Shown one piece after another: positions 1 through 6,957 of a stretch of 17,911 nt of DNA. The stretch is from JBBEDS01 sp040881175 (GTDB lineage Bacteria > Patescibacteriota > Minisyncoccia > 2-02-FULL-40-12 > IGHO2-01-FULL-4-A): NCBI GenBank assembly GCA_040881175.1, contig JBBEDS010000020.1, positions 1 to 17,911 on the forward strand, written 5' to 3'. The notes beneath the pieces are model-generated. The model saw only the letters and a program-made list of their open reading frames with translations, did no database searches and was not told the origin of the DNA. Numbering within the stretch: the first letter of the stretch is position 1; each line of letters opens with the position of its first letter. Position numbers and translations under genes: made by a program.

Positions 1-1
1 T

Positions 2-1006
2 GGGGAATATATCGCCGACCGTTATTCCCCGGATATTCTTACGGAGTCTATCAAGAGTCCACTCGTAGGCATTCCAAGTATCAACCAGGCATTGGCTCAA
101 AAAGGTTTCTCAGAAAATTTTGAAGACATTTATTCCAATTGGCTAATAGCCAATGTTGTTAATGACATATCTTTGGGAGATAAGTTTGGTCTTTCCAGAG
201 ATGACCTGGATATATTCAAAGTCACTCCTAATAATATATTTCTTAACGTCAGTGATGGCGCCAATATTACAACCTCAGATAACTTTAAAGATTGGCAGGG
301 AAAATGGTATGACATTATCCAATTCGGGGCAGGGAATAATAGATTCTTGGAAATAGAGTTCACATCCCCATCACTTACCAGCTTTTACATCTCCTATGTG
401 ATTTTCAATTCTGATGGAACTATTCGCTCCGCAATTTTTAAACCTGGACCGCAAACCGACACTTTAACGGTCGGGGGTATCGGCAGCGAAGTGACTAGAG
501 TAATTTTTATGCCGGTCAAAAAGGACAGACTAAAAGGATTCACAGCCGAGGAATCAACGGTGTCTCTAACCTCTAATATTAAAAGAGTTGCCTCAAGTAC
601 GAATGAGATGGCGGTGCCGGAAGAACCGGAAGTAACGCCGGACATTTTATCTCCGATCCTTAACCTGCCGGACGGCTCGCTAATCAGAGCCGAGGGAGAT
701 ACGAAAGTATATGTCATTAACGGCAGCTGGAGGCGCCACATACCTAGCCCGCGTGTTTTTGATTTCTATCCTCACCTAGGTTTCGATAAAGTCAAAGTGG
801 TTTCTCGTGCGGAGGCGGATCAATATCAGGACAGTAATCTAATCCGTTTTGATGAAAGGGTATATAGTCTTGAATCAGGCCAGCGACGCTGGTTAAATAT
901 CTCCGGAGAACAGTTCTCCGCCTCAAGCCGTGCTTGGGATGCCGTCTTTCGGGTCAACGAATTAGAGTTGAATTTTTATCCCGTTGGCTCTAACATTACT
1001 CAATAG
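2..1006 (+). CDS. C-terminal part of a secreted metalloprotease-like protein with wall-type repeats (partial, 5' truncated)
   Basis: The reading frame is open to the left edge, so the gene starts upstream; 334 residues are visible. The first ~55 (RYSPDILTES, then GFSENFEDIYSNWLIANVV) resemble the segment following the catalytic helix in immune-inhibitor-A-like secreted metalloproteases. No zinc motif is visible, because it would lie upstream. Next comes a beta-rich segment, then a linker of acidic and proline residues (about 200-215). The end is two tandem modules of about 50-60 residues (about 220-277 and 282-334). Both follow the pattern VY..., G..RR, aromatic residues, a DKVKVV-like strand, then E..Y/FYP. 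Such modules occur at the C-termini of exported proteins of Patescibacteria, where they probably bind the cell envelope; this is from memory. A TTG at 92 could be taken as a start, but the similarity continues upstream of it. Stop is TAG. The protease assignment is an inference. Confidence 0.6.
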   Translation, partial: GEYIADRYSPDILTESIKSPLVGIPSINQALAQKGFSENFEDIYSNWLIANVVNDISLGDKFGLSRDDLDIFKVTPNNIFLNVSDGANITTSDNFKDWQGKWYDIIQFGAGNNRFLEIEFTSPSLTSFYISYVIFNSDGTIRSAIFKPGPQTDTLTVGGIGSEVTRVIFMPVKKDRLKGFTAEESTVSLTSNIKRVASSTNEMAVPEEPEVTPDILSPILNLPDGSLIRAEGDTKVYVINGSWRRHIPSPRVFDFYPHLGFDKVKVVSRAEADQYQDSNLIRFDERVYSLESGQRRWLNISGEQFSASSRAWDAVFRVNELELNFYPVGSNITQ

Positions 1007-1037
1007 AATATCCGGTCTTTGAAATAGGGAGGAAGCG

Positions 1038-1904
1038 ATGTCTTTACCGGCTTTAATTAAGAGGAATGTTCCTCTTGCGGGATTCACGACGCTTGGTGTC
1101 GGCGGACCTGCTGATTATTTCGCCGAGATTACGAATGAACAGGAGTTGCCTGTCGTTTGTAACTTCGCCAGGGATAATGGCCTAGACATCTTTGCGATTG
1201 GGCGCGGATCCAATATTCTTTTTGCCGATGCCGGGTTCAGAGGACTCGTTCTTCGTATTGATCTAAAATCTTTTTATCTCGAAGGCAATGACCTATGGGT
1301 CGGTGCCGGAGTGCAGATATCCGAGCTGGTTAAGCTAGCCAAGGCGGGCCGTACGGGTTTCGAATCTTTCGCCGGACTGCCCGGCAACGTCGGCGGGGCT
1401 GTTTACGGAAATGCCGGTTGCTACGGCAAACAATTTTGGGACGTAGTAGCTAAGGTTAGATTCTTCAACGGTAAAACCTTTGAGACTCTCGAGGCCAAGC
1501 CGGATTTATTCAGTTACCGCCAAAGCGTATTTGGGGGCAATCCTGAGTGGATAATCTGCGCAGTGCAGCTGAGAGCGGAGCGCGGAGACCCAGAATTAAT
1601 TGGCAGAGAGACTAAAAGGATATTAAGCACAAGACAGGCGAGCCAGCCCAAGGAAAAAAGCTGCGGTTGTTTTTTCAAGAATCCGATACGTGCTACTGCC
1701 GGCCAGTTGATAGACCGGGCGGGACTCAAGGGCGAGAGGTTCGGGGGAGCCAAAGTGTCCGAAGTCCACGCGAATTTTTTTGTTAACGCCGGTGGTGCTA
1801 CCGCAAATGATTTCTTAGAGCTGATTGAGATCGTTAAAGGAAGAGTTTATGGAGAGTTCAATATTTTGTTAGAAGAAGAAATTATCAAAATCGGAGAATT
1901 CTAA
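1038..1904 (+). CDS. murB: UDP-N-acetylenolpyruvoylglucosamine reductase
   Basis: MurB reduces UDP-GlcNAc-enolpyruvate to UDP-MurNAc with NADPH and bound FAD, in the cytoplasm, the second committed step of peptidoglycan synthesis. The 288-residue length fits the family. The FAD-binding part includes TLGVGGPADY (18-27), GRGSNIL (56-62) and FAGLPGNVGGAVYGNAG (111-127). The substrate-site SYR is at 159-161, marking a short type II-like enzyme. The C-terminal catalytic Glu of the LEPE-like motif is E281 (LEEEI). The general-acid position, usually Ser in a GSxFKNP motif, is Cys211 here (SCGCFFKNP), so the proton donor is probably a cysteine. A strong Shine-Dalgarno (GGGAGGA, 1028-1034) fixes the ATG start; it is one of the few good ones in the window. 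It lies 31 bases after the metalloprotease-like gene and is followed immediately by an intrinsic terminator. Confidence 0.96.
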   Translation: MSLPALIKRNVPLAGFTTLGVGGPADYFAEITNEQELPVVCNFARDNGLDIFAIGRGSNILFADAGFRGLVLRIDLKSFYLEGNDLWVGAGVQISELVKLAKAGRTGFESFAGLPGNVGGAVYGNAGCYGKQFWDVVAKVRFFNGKTFETLEAKPDLFSYRQSVFGGNPEWIICAVQLRAERGDPELIGRETKRILSTRQASQPKEKSCGCFFKNPIRATAGQLIDRAGLKGERFGGAKVSEVHANFFVNAGGATANDFLELIEIVKGRVYGEFNILLEEEIIKIGEF

Positions 1905-1930
1905 TCCCGCCTGAGCGGGATTTTTTCTTT
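1903..1930 (+). terminator. Intrinsic terminator after murB
   Basis: A 7-bp GC-rich stem (ATCCCGC 1904-1910 with GCGGGAT 1915-1921) with a 4-base loop is followed directly by a run of T. It begins at the murB stop codon. Confidence 0.88.
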
Positions 1931-1971
1931 CATATTTCTATTTAAAAGTTTATGAAAGATATTTTTTAAAG

Positions 1972-1993
1972 TTATCCACTTTTTTTATCTACA
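1972..1993 (+). promoter_or_regulatory. Pair of DnaA-box-like sites (speculative)
   Basis: TTATCCACT (1972-1980) and TTATCTACA (1985-1993) each match the DnaA box TTATCCACA at 8 of 9 positions. They are in the same orientation, 13 bases apart, in a strongly AT-rich stretch. The second overlaps the -35 region of the promoter at 1988-2016. They could be DnaA-binding sites for transcription control or part of an origin, or chance matches in AT-rich DNA. No dnaA, dnaN or rpmH gene lies nearby in the window. Confidence 0.3.
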
Positions 1994-2016
1994 AAAGATT
2001 TTTTTACTTGTATAAT
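1988..2016 (+). promoter_or_regulatory. Sigma-70-type promoter for the lysine-rich mini-protein transcript
   Basis: A perfect -10 box TATAAT lies at 2011-2016, and TCTACA (4 of 6 matches to TTGACA) at 1988-1993, with 17-base spacing. Transcription would start near 2023, giving a leader of about 145 bases before the ATG at 2167. Confidence 0.6.
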
Positions 2017-2022
2017 TATATT

Positions 2023-2160
2023 GTCAGTAAATTTTTTTATCACTCACATTGATTAAAAAATTTCATGACAGTTTGGTCGGCTGTCATATTAGGAGGGTGA
2101 GATAATATATTTTTAATCTTAAAAACCTTTTCAGATTAATCAGATTGTCTCATTACTATT
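2023..2160 (+). other. Structured AT-rich leader or small RNA region with an orphan Shine-Dalgarno sequence
   Basis: Between the predicted transcription start and the mini-protein there are several inverted repeats. AAATTTTTT (2029-2037) pairs with AAAAAATTT (2055-2063). ATGACAG (2065-2071) pairs with CTGTCAT (2081-2087). TTAATCT (2113-2119) pairs with AGATTAA (2133-2139). TGAGATA (2098-2104) can pair with TGTCTCA (2146-2152) using one G-U pair, enclosing the previous hairpin. A perfect AGGAGG (2091-2096) follows the second hairpin, but no ATG, GTG or TTG lies at a workable distance. The GTG at 2097 abuts it and reaches a stop after two codons. This could be a regulatory leader, a ribosome standby site or a small RNA. 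I do not recognise a known RNA family. Confidence 0.45.
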
Positions 2161-2166
2161 TAAACC

Positions 2167-2268
2167 ATGGCAAAGAAAAAGAAAGCCGCAAAGAAGAAGA
2201 AGCCAGCAAAGAGAAAAGCTGCAAAGAAAAAGGCAACCAAGAAAGCCAAGAAGAAGAAGAGAAGATAG
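2167..2268 (+). CDS. Lysine/alanine-rich 33-residue histone H1-tail-like protein
   Basis: A complete 34-codon frame from ATG (2167) to TAG (2268) encodes MAKKKKAAKKKKPAKRK..., made almost only of Lys (19), Ala (8) and Arg (3), with one Pro and one Thr. The composition and AAKK/PAKRK repeats resemble the disordered C-terminal tails of eukaryotic histone H1 and bacterial H1-like proteins (Hc1, AlgP). Such tails bind nucleic acid through charge, so DNA compaction or RNA/ribosome binding is plausible but inferred. It is a complete gene rather than a decayed one, because it has its own promoter (TATAAT at 2011) and a strong terminator right after the stop. The ATG has no Shine-Dalgarno within 20 bases; the nearest, AGGAGG at 2091, is about 70 bases upstream within the structured leader. 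The AAG/AAA-rich coding is unlike its neighbours. Confidence 0.72.
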   Translation: MAKKKKAAKKKKPAKRKAAKKKATKKAKKKKRR

Positions 2269-2279
2269 TCTTCTTTTCC

Positions 2280-2330
2280 CCGCGGTGAACGCGGTCTCAA
2301 AAGAACCCCCCGAGAGGGGGTTCTTTTTTG
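2280..2330 (+). terminator. Strong intrinsic terminator after the lysine-rich gene
   Basis: A long stem, AAAAGAACCCCC (2299-2310) with GGGGGTTCTTTT (2316-2327) and a 5-base loop, ends in a T run. A smaller hairpin, CCGCG (2280-2284) with CGCGG (2290-2294), precedes it. The A/T-flanked stem could also act against transcripts entering from the other side. Confidence 0.88.
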
Positions 2331-2340
2331 TTAAAAGGCG

Positions 2341-2349
2341 TGGTATAGT
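2341..2349 (+). promoter_or_regulatory. Extended -10 promoter for hpf-secA
   Basis: TGGTATAGT is a TGn extension plus TATAGT (5 of 6 matches to TATAAT). It lies 19 bases before the hpf ATG and just after the terminator. No good -35 box is present, which is usual for extended -10 promoters. Transcription would start near 2356, leaving a leader of about 13 bases without a Shine-Dalgarno. Confidence 0.5.
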
Positions 2350-2368
2350 GGGATATTATCAAGTATTT

Positions 2369-2707
2369 ATGAAACTAATCATTCATACAAAGAATATTGA
2401 TTTGACGCCAAGTATTAGGGCCTTGGTTGAAGATAAGGTGGGCTCTGTCGAGAAATTCATAAAACCGGAAAACGTTGAATTGGCTGAGGCCAGGGTTGAG
2501 GTAGGCAAGCCATCACAGCACCACAAGTCCGGCATGATATATTATGCCGAGATTAATCTGAAGATAGGCAGCAGACTGTTGCGGGCTGAAGCTGAACATA
2601 TGGAATTAGAGTATGCCGTTGTTGAAGCGCGCAAAGATTTAGAACGTCAAATCAAAAAAGGAAAACAGAAAAAGAGAGAAGTGCGCAGAGTGCAAAAGAG
2701 AGTCTAA
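2369..2707 (+). CDS. hpf: Ribosome hibernation-promoting factor / sigma-54 modulation protein family (short form)
   Basis: The 112-residue protein from ATG 2369 has the beta-alpha-beta-beta-beta-alpha layout of the HPF/RaiA (S30AE) family. It opens MKLIIHTKNIDLTPSIRALV and contains KVGSVEKFI, an EARVEVGK strand, YYAEINLKI and a helix with AVVEARKDLERQIKK. The C-terminus is very basic (KKGKQKKREVRRVQKRV), suiting binding to 16S rRNA at the decoding centre of stalled ribosomes. It lacks the C-terminal dimerisation domain of long HPFs, so it is a short-type factor. An in-frame ATG does not exist upstream; a GTG at 2285 would extend it, but that extension would read through the preceding terminator and lies upstream of the promoter. 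secA follows after 6 bases, and hpf-secA adjacency is also known in Firmicutes. Confidence 0.9.
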   Translation: MKLIIHTKNIDLTPSIRALVEDKVGSVEKFIKPENVELAEARVEVGKPSQHHKSGMIYYAEINLKIGSRLLRAEAEHMELEYAVVEARKDLERQIKKGKQKKREVRRVQKRV

Positions 2708-2713
2708 ATTATT

Positions 2714-5431
2714 ATGGGAATTTTTAGTAAACTATTTGGCGACGCCAACAAGCGTACGTTGGATAGCCTCCAGCCGGTCATAGACAAGATCAATGAGCTC
2801 GAACCGACGTTCGAGTCTTTTTCACTTGAAGAATTAAAATCAAAAACCGAGGAGTTCAAAAAAAGAATAGCCGATGGCGAATCGCTGGATGATATTTTGC
2901 CGGAAGCTTTTGCTCTAGTCCGTGAGTCGGCAAAAAGAACTTTGGGTCAAAGGCATTTTGATGTTCAGCTGATGGGTGGCATTACTCTGCACCAGGGTAA
3001 GATTTCGGAGATGAAGACCGGAGAAGGCAAGACGTTGGTTGCAACTCTGCCGGCGTATCTTAATGCGCTTAGCGGCAAGGGGGTGCATATCGTGACGGTG
3101 AATGATTATCTTTCTCGACGTGATACTGCCTGGATGGGACAGGTCTACGATGCCCTGGGTTTGACCGTCGGTTCTATTAACCATGAAGCCTCATACCTTT
3201 ATGACTCTGCTCATGTGAGTAAGAAAGAAGAAGATGAGCTGGACAAGGAGCGCGATACTACCGGCGGATTTAAAGTTGTCCATGAATTCCTGCGTCCGGT
3301 AGAAAGACGCGAAGCGTACGAGGCAGATATTACTTTCGGCACCAATAATGAATTCGGTTTTGACTATTTGCGCGACAATATGGTCTATGACCAAAATCGC
3401 ATGGCGCAAGCCAAGGGTCATAACTTTGTAATAGTCGATGAGATCGATTCAATTTTAATAGATGAAGCCCGTACGCCTTTGATCATCTCTGCACCCGATA
3501 CCGATTCAACCAGCCTATACCAAACTTTTGCGAAAATAGTTCCGCAGTTGAAAGAAAATGTTGACTACAATGTCGATGAGAAATTAAAGGCCGTCTCAAT
3601 CACTGAGGAAGGAATAGAGAAAGTAGAAAAAATCCTAAATTTAAAAAACATATATGAAGAAGGTGGAACCAGATATGTCCATCATTTGGAGCAGGCCTTG
3701 AAGGCGAATGTAATTTTCCATCGAGATACTGACTATGTGGTTCGCGAAGGCGAGGTGATAATAGTAGATGAGTTTACCGGACGACTTATGCCTGGCCGCC
3801 GGTGGTCAGAAGGATTGCACCAGGCGGTTGAAGCCAAGGAGGGAGTATATGTCCAAAAAGAATCAAGAACCCTAGCAACGATTACCTTCCAAAACTATTT
3901 CCGACTTTATGACAAAATCTCTGGCATGACCGGTACGGCGCAAACTTCAGCCGAAGAATTTCACAAGGTATACAAGCTGGATGTAGTGAGCATACCGACT
4001 AACAAACCATTAGCGCGTTTAGATATGCCAGACAGGATATATAAGACGGAGGGCGGAAAACTAAAGGCATTGATACAGGAGGTCAAGGAGAGACACACCA
4101 AGGGCCAGCCGGTATTGATCGGTACCGTATCCATAACTAAAAATGAAATGCTTTCCACATATTTGGAAAGAGAGGGCATACCTCATAGAGTTTTGAATGC
4201 CAAGAACCATGAAAATGAAGGTGAGATTATTGCTCAGGCGGGACGAGTCGGCGGAGTAACCGTGGCGACCAACATGGCGGGCCGTGGTGTCGACATAATG
4301 CTCGGCGGCAATCCGCCGGAACCGGAAGAAGCCAAAAAAGTAAAAGATCTGGGCGGGCTTCTGGTTATCGGCACTGAACGTCATGAGGCCCGGAGAATTG
4401 ATAACCAACTTCGTGGGCGTGCTGGTAGGCAGGGAGATCCGGGTTCTTCTCAATTCTTTGTTTCGACCGAAGACGAACTTGTCAGAATATTCGGTGGCGA
4501 CAGGTTAAAGAATCTGATGGATCGGCTTGGAGTAGGTGAAGACGACGTAATTGAGAACAATCTAATATCTAAAGCCATAGAACAGGCCCAGTCGAAAATA
4601 GAGGGCAATAACTTTGATGTCCGAAAATATGTACTTGAGTATGACGACGTCATGAATCGTCACAGAACTTCGATTTACGATCTAAGGAAGGAGACATTAA
4701 GGTCAGAAAACATCCGGGACAAAATACTGGGATACGTTCATCATGAATTGGATAAGATAGTTAATTTCCACACTGGAGTCGAAGTACCCGACTGGAATGT
4801 TGAAGAGATCTCGGAGCATATAAAAGCTATAGTTCCCGTTGAAGATGCTGGATTTCATTCAAAAGTTGCCGAAGTCGCTAGCGCTCGAGATGCCGGCCAA
4901 CTTATTGATTTCCTGCACGAGGTTACTGATAAAGCGTACGAGGCCAAAGAAAAGCAGGTTGGCCTAGAGCCCATGAGGCATTTAGAGAAAATGGTCCTTC
5001 TGCGAGTTATTGATGAGTTATGGGTTGACCATTTGGAGCAGATGGAATCCTTGCGTGACTCCGTGCGCCTGCGAGCCTACGGTCAGAGAGATCCGTTGAT
5101 TGAATACAAGATAGAAGGCCAAAAAATGTTCAATCAATTGCAGGCCGCAATCGGTCAGCAGATCTCCAATATGATATTCAAAGTCGGTTTTGTTAATCAG
5201 CCGAAGGAGACGAAAATTGAGACCAAAAGAGCAAATATTGTTGGTAGCAATGCTTCTTCTGGAGTTTCAAAACAGATGGAAGAAGAGTCAAAAAGAGATA
5301 CTGTAGTAAATGAAGGACCAAAAGTGGGCAGGAACGATCCATGCCCTTGCGGGGCAGTGAATCCTACTACTGGCCAGGTGTATAAATTTAAAAAGTGCGG
5401 AATGATAGATGCGCCGCATCACAAAAAATAG
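2714..5431 (+). CDS. secA: Protein translocase ATPase subunit SecA
   Basis: SecA is the ATPase motor that pushes unfolded preproteins through SecYEG at the inner face of the cytoplasmic membrane. The 905-residue length is typical. Walker A is MKTGEGKT (100-107), the DEAD-like box is DEID (242-245), followed by DEARTPLIIS (250-259). The second nucleotide-binding fold has the arginine-finger region QLRGRAGRQGDPGSSQFF (about 563-580). Preprotein cross-linking and helical scaffold segments follow. Between GLTVG (149-153) and REAYEADITFGTNNEFGFDY (199-218) there is about 30 residues more than in E. coli SecA. The C-terminal zinc motif is altered: C877-x-C879, then C895 sixteen residues later, followed by Gly instead of His/Cys; H902/H903 might supply the fourth ligand. 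Start ATG has no Shine-Dalgarno and sits 6 bases after the hpf stop (TAA-ATTATT-ATG). Confidence 0.97.
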   Translation: MGIFSKLFGDANKRTLDSLQPVIDKINELEPTFESFSLEELKSKTEEFKKRIADGESLDDILPEAFALVRESAKRTLGQRHFDVQLMGGITLHQGKISEMKTGEGKTLVATLPAYLNALSGKGVHIVTVNDYLSRRDTAWMGQVYDALGLTVGSINHEASYLYDSAHVSKKEEDELDKERDTTGGFKVVHEFLRPVERREAYEADITFGTNNEFGFDYLRDNMVYDQNRMAQAKGHNFVIVDEIDSILIDEARTPLIISAPDTDSTSLYQTFAKIVPQLKENVDYNVDEKLKAVSITEEGIEKVEKILNLKNIYEEGGTRYVHHLEQALKANVIFHRDTDYVVREGEVIIVDEFTGRLMPGRRWSEGLHQAVEAKEGVYVQKESRTLATITFQNYFRLYDKISGMTGTAQTSAEEFHKVYKLDVVSIPTNKPLARLDMPDRIYKTEGGKLKALIQEVKERHTKGQPVLIGTVSITKNEMLSTYLEREGIPHRVLNAKNHENEGEIIAQAGRVGGVTVATNMAGRGVDIMLGGNPPEPEEAKKVKDLGGLLVIGTERHEARRIDNQLRGRAGRQGDPGSSQFFVSTEDELVRIFGGDRLKNLMDRLGVGEDDVIENNLISKAIEQAQSKIEGNNFDVRKYVLEYDDVMNRHRTSIYDLRKETLRSENIRDKILGYVHHELDKIVNFHTGVEVPDWNVEEISEHIKAIVPVEDAGFHSKVAEVASARDAGQLIDFLHEVTDKAYEAKEKQVGLEPMRHLEKMVLLRVIDELWVDHLEQMESLRDSVRLRAYGQRDPLIEYKIEGQKMFNQLQAAIGQQISNMIFKVGFVNQPKETKIETKRANIVGSNASSGVSKQMEEESKRDTVVNEGPKVGRNDPCPCGAVNPTTGQVYKFKKCGMIDAPHHKK

Positions 5432-5439
5432 CAGGCTAT

Positions 5440-5985
5440 ATGACCGAGCAAGGCATCCTAAACTTAATAAGCGAAGATGACTGGATGATGAACATTCTGC
5501 GTATCGCTGAAAATTTAAATCTGCCAGATTGGGCAATCGGTGCAGGATTCGTGAGAAATAAAGTTTGGAACTATCTGCATGGATACAACAAAAAGACTGT
5601 CGATACTTCGGACGTAGACCTGGTATATTACGATCCGAACGGTAATGACGAGAAGGATGACGAGCGACTGTCGGAACAATTAAAAAAAGAAACGGGAATT
5701 GCCTGGGAAGTAGTAAACCAGTTTTATGCTCATAAATGGAATAACTTGGCGCCATATATGTCGACTGAAGATGCTATCTCTCAGTGGCCGGAAACGGTAA
5801 CCGGAATAGGAGTTAAGCTTGAAAACGGAAGCTTGAAGCTCATTGTCCCCAATGGTATTGATGATCTGGTTAACTTAGTCATAAGACCAAGCCCCAAGTT
5901 TATAGAGAATCTAGAAAGAGTTAGAAAAAGAGTAGAAGAAAAAAGATGGCTGGAGAAGTGGCCAAAGCTAAAGTTTGTAGACTAA
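5440..5985 (+). CDS. DUF925-type nucleotidyltransferase-fold protein
   Basis: The 181-residue product resembles the NTP_transf_6 (DUF925, YkoF/YitT-like) family of small nucleotidyltransferase-fold proteins of unknown substrate. The glycine motif and following helix are WAIGAGFVRNKVWNYLHGY (31-49). The metal-binding acid pair is SDVDLVYYD (57-65; D58 and D60), in the order seen in Pol-beta-type nucleotidyltransferases. The conserved tail with KRWLEKWPKL (168-177) also fits. It probably acts in the cytoplasm, with a nucleotide or small-molecule substrate that cannot be named. The chosen ATG is 8 bases after the secA stop; an earlier ATG at 5395 would overlap the zinc tail of secA and adds nothing conserved. 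Position suggests co-transcription with secA and the downstream nucleotide enzymes. Confidence 0.8.
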   Translation: MTEQGILNLISEDDWMMNILRIAENLNLPDWAIGAGFVRNKVWNYLHGYNKKTVDTSDVDLVYYDPNGNDEKDDERLSEQLKKETGIAWEVVNQFYAHKWNNLAPYMSTEDAISQWPETVTGIGVKLENGSLKLIVPNGIDDLVNLVIRPSPKFIENLERVRKRVEEKRWLEKWPKLKFVD

Positions 5986-5990
5986 AAGTG

Positions 5991-6917
5991 ATGCAGGATA
6001 CTACAAAACCAAAATTAAAGTGCGTGCTCCACGGCAGTTTTCGCAAGCACTTTAAAGAGATAAGAAGAGTCCACCAGCTATTCAGCCAGAACGGTATTGA
6101 AGTGTTGGCTCCGACAATGTCGGATATCAAATCTTTTGATGGAGGATTCGCCATATTGGAAAGCGATCAGGAGAGAGACCAAAGGCTGATAGAGCTCCTG
6201 TATTTACATAATCTAAAGAAACTCGACAACAATGGTTTTAGCTATTTCGTAAACCCAGACGGATATATCGGCAGAACGGCCTCGTATGAGCTCGGTATTG
6301 CCCAGGCGTCCAATGCTAGATGCTTCTTTTCGGATAATCCCGACGATCACCCGGTATATATCCATGAAAATTCAATCTGGAAGCCGGAGGATATCGTCGA
6401 ATATATTAATAAATTCGGACAACTACCTGAGCCGAAGATTAAAAGGAATGAGAAGGCCATGCATAGGCTGTGGGAGGAATTAGTCGTACCAGGCTCTGTT
6501 GTAGCGGCCGGAGCAATAATTGAATATTCATCACCAAAGCACAAAGAGAAAGAGATTCTATTAGTCAAAACCCACAAATGGAGGGACAGATATTCTGTTG
6601 TCGGTGGCAAGGTTCGAAGGAACGAGCGTCTTGAGGATGCACTTATGAGAGAAATAAAAGAGGAAACAGGCCTTAGGTCTAGCATCGGAGAGCATATTTG
6701 TACCTTTGACCAGATAAAAAACTCCGGATATTACGAATCTGGAACCCAGCATATTTTTGTTGATAAGATTGCAAGAGTAAATAGCAAGAATGTCAGGTTG
6801 AATGAAGAAGCCCAGGAATATATTTGGATACCTCCGGAAAAAGCTCTCAGGGAACTAGAGATAGAGCCGAATGCCCGTCATACGCTGGAACTTTACACGA
6901 AAATGTTCGTGAGGTAG
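5991..6917 (+). CDS. Nucleoside 2-deoxyribosyltransferase-like domain fused to a Nudix hydrolase
   Basis: A two-domain 308-residue protein. Residues 9-140 have the layout of the nucleoside 2-deoxyribosyltransferase-like superfamily. A first strand (KLKCVLHGSF, 8-17) is followed by a helix and EVLAPTMSD. The signature strand-loop is NPDGYIGRTASYELGIAQAS (88-107), in which E100 sits where the catalytic Glu is expected. Residues about 165-305 form a Nudix domain. The Nudix box is complete: G206, E212, R220-E221, E224-E225, G227 (GX5EX7REUXEEXGU). Nudix enzymes cleave nucleoside diphosphates linked to another group, using Mg2+. A joint role in removing or recycling modified or damaged nucleotides is inferred. 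The start is uncertain: ATG 5991 follows the previous stop by 5 bases, while ATG 5946 would overlap it by 40 and add 15 residues. Neither has a good Shine-Dalgarno. Confidence 0.85.
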   Translation: MQDTTKPKLKCVLHGSFRKHFKEIRRVHQLFSQNGIEVLAPTMSDIKSFDGGFAILESDQERDQRLIELLYLHNLKKLDNNGFSYFVNPDGYIGRTASYELGIAQASNARCFFSDNPDDHPVYIHENSIWKPEDIVEYINKFGQLPEPKIKRNEKAMHRLWEELVVPGSVVAAGAIIEYSSPKHKEKEILLVKTHKWRDRYSVVGGKVRRNERLEDALMREIKEETGLRSSIGEHICTFDQIKNSGYYESGTQHIFVDKIARVNSKNVRLNEEAQEYIWIPPEKALRELEIEPNARHTLELYTKMFVR

Positions 6918-6943
6918 TCTATTGGCAGATGCTTGCAAATTTG

Positions 6944-6950
6944 AAGGAGA
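6944..6950 (+). promoter_or_regulatory. Ribosome binding site deciding the start at 6958
   Basis: AAGGAGA with 7-base spacing to ATG 6958. It decides against the in-frame TTG at 6922, which lies upstream of it. It is one of the few clear Shine-Dalgarno sequences in the window. Confidence 0.8.
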
Positions 6951-6957
6951 GACTGAC

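Noticed and set aside
2285..2368. In-frame GTG extension of hpf
   Set aside because: It would translate the terminator hairpin and the -10 region; the conserved domain begins at the ATG 2369.
5395..5439. Earlier ATG for the nucleotidyltransferase gene
   Set aside because: The added residues overlap the secA zinc tail and do not belong to the family; ATG 5440 fits the usual length.
5288..5755. 155-codon open frame on the - strand across the secA end and the nucleotidyltransferase gene
   Set aside because: It overlaps two clear genes and shows no recognisable domain or start signal.
6922..6957. TTG start for the second deoxyribosyltransferase-like gene
   Set aside because: The strong AAGGAGA lies downstream of it and points to ATG 6958, where the first strand of the fold begins.
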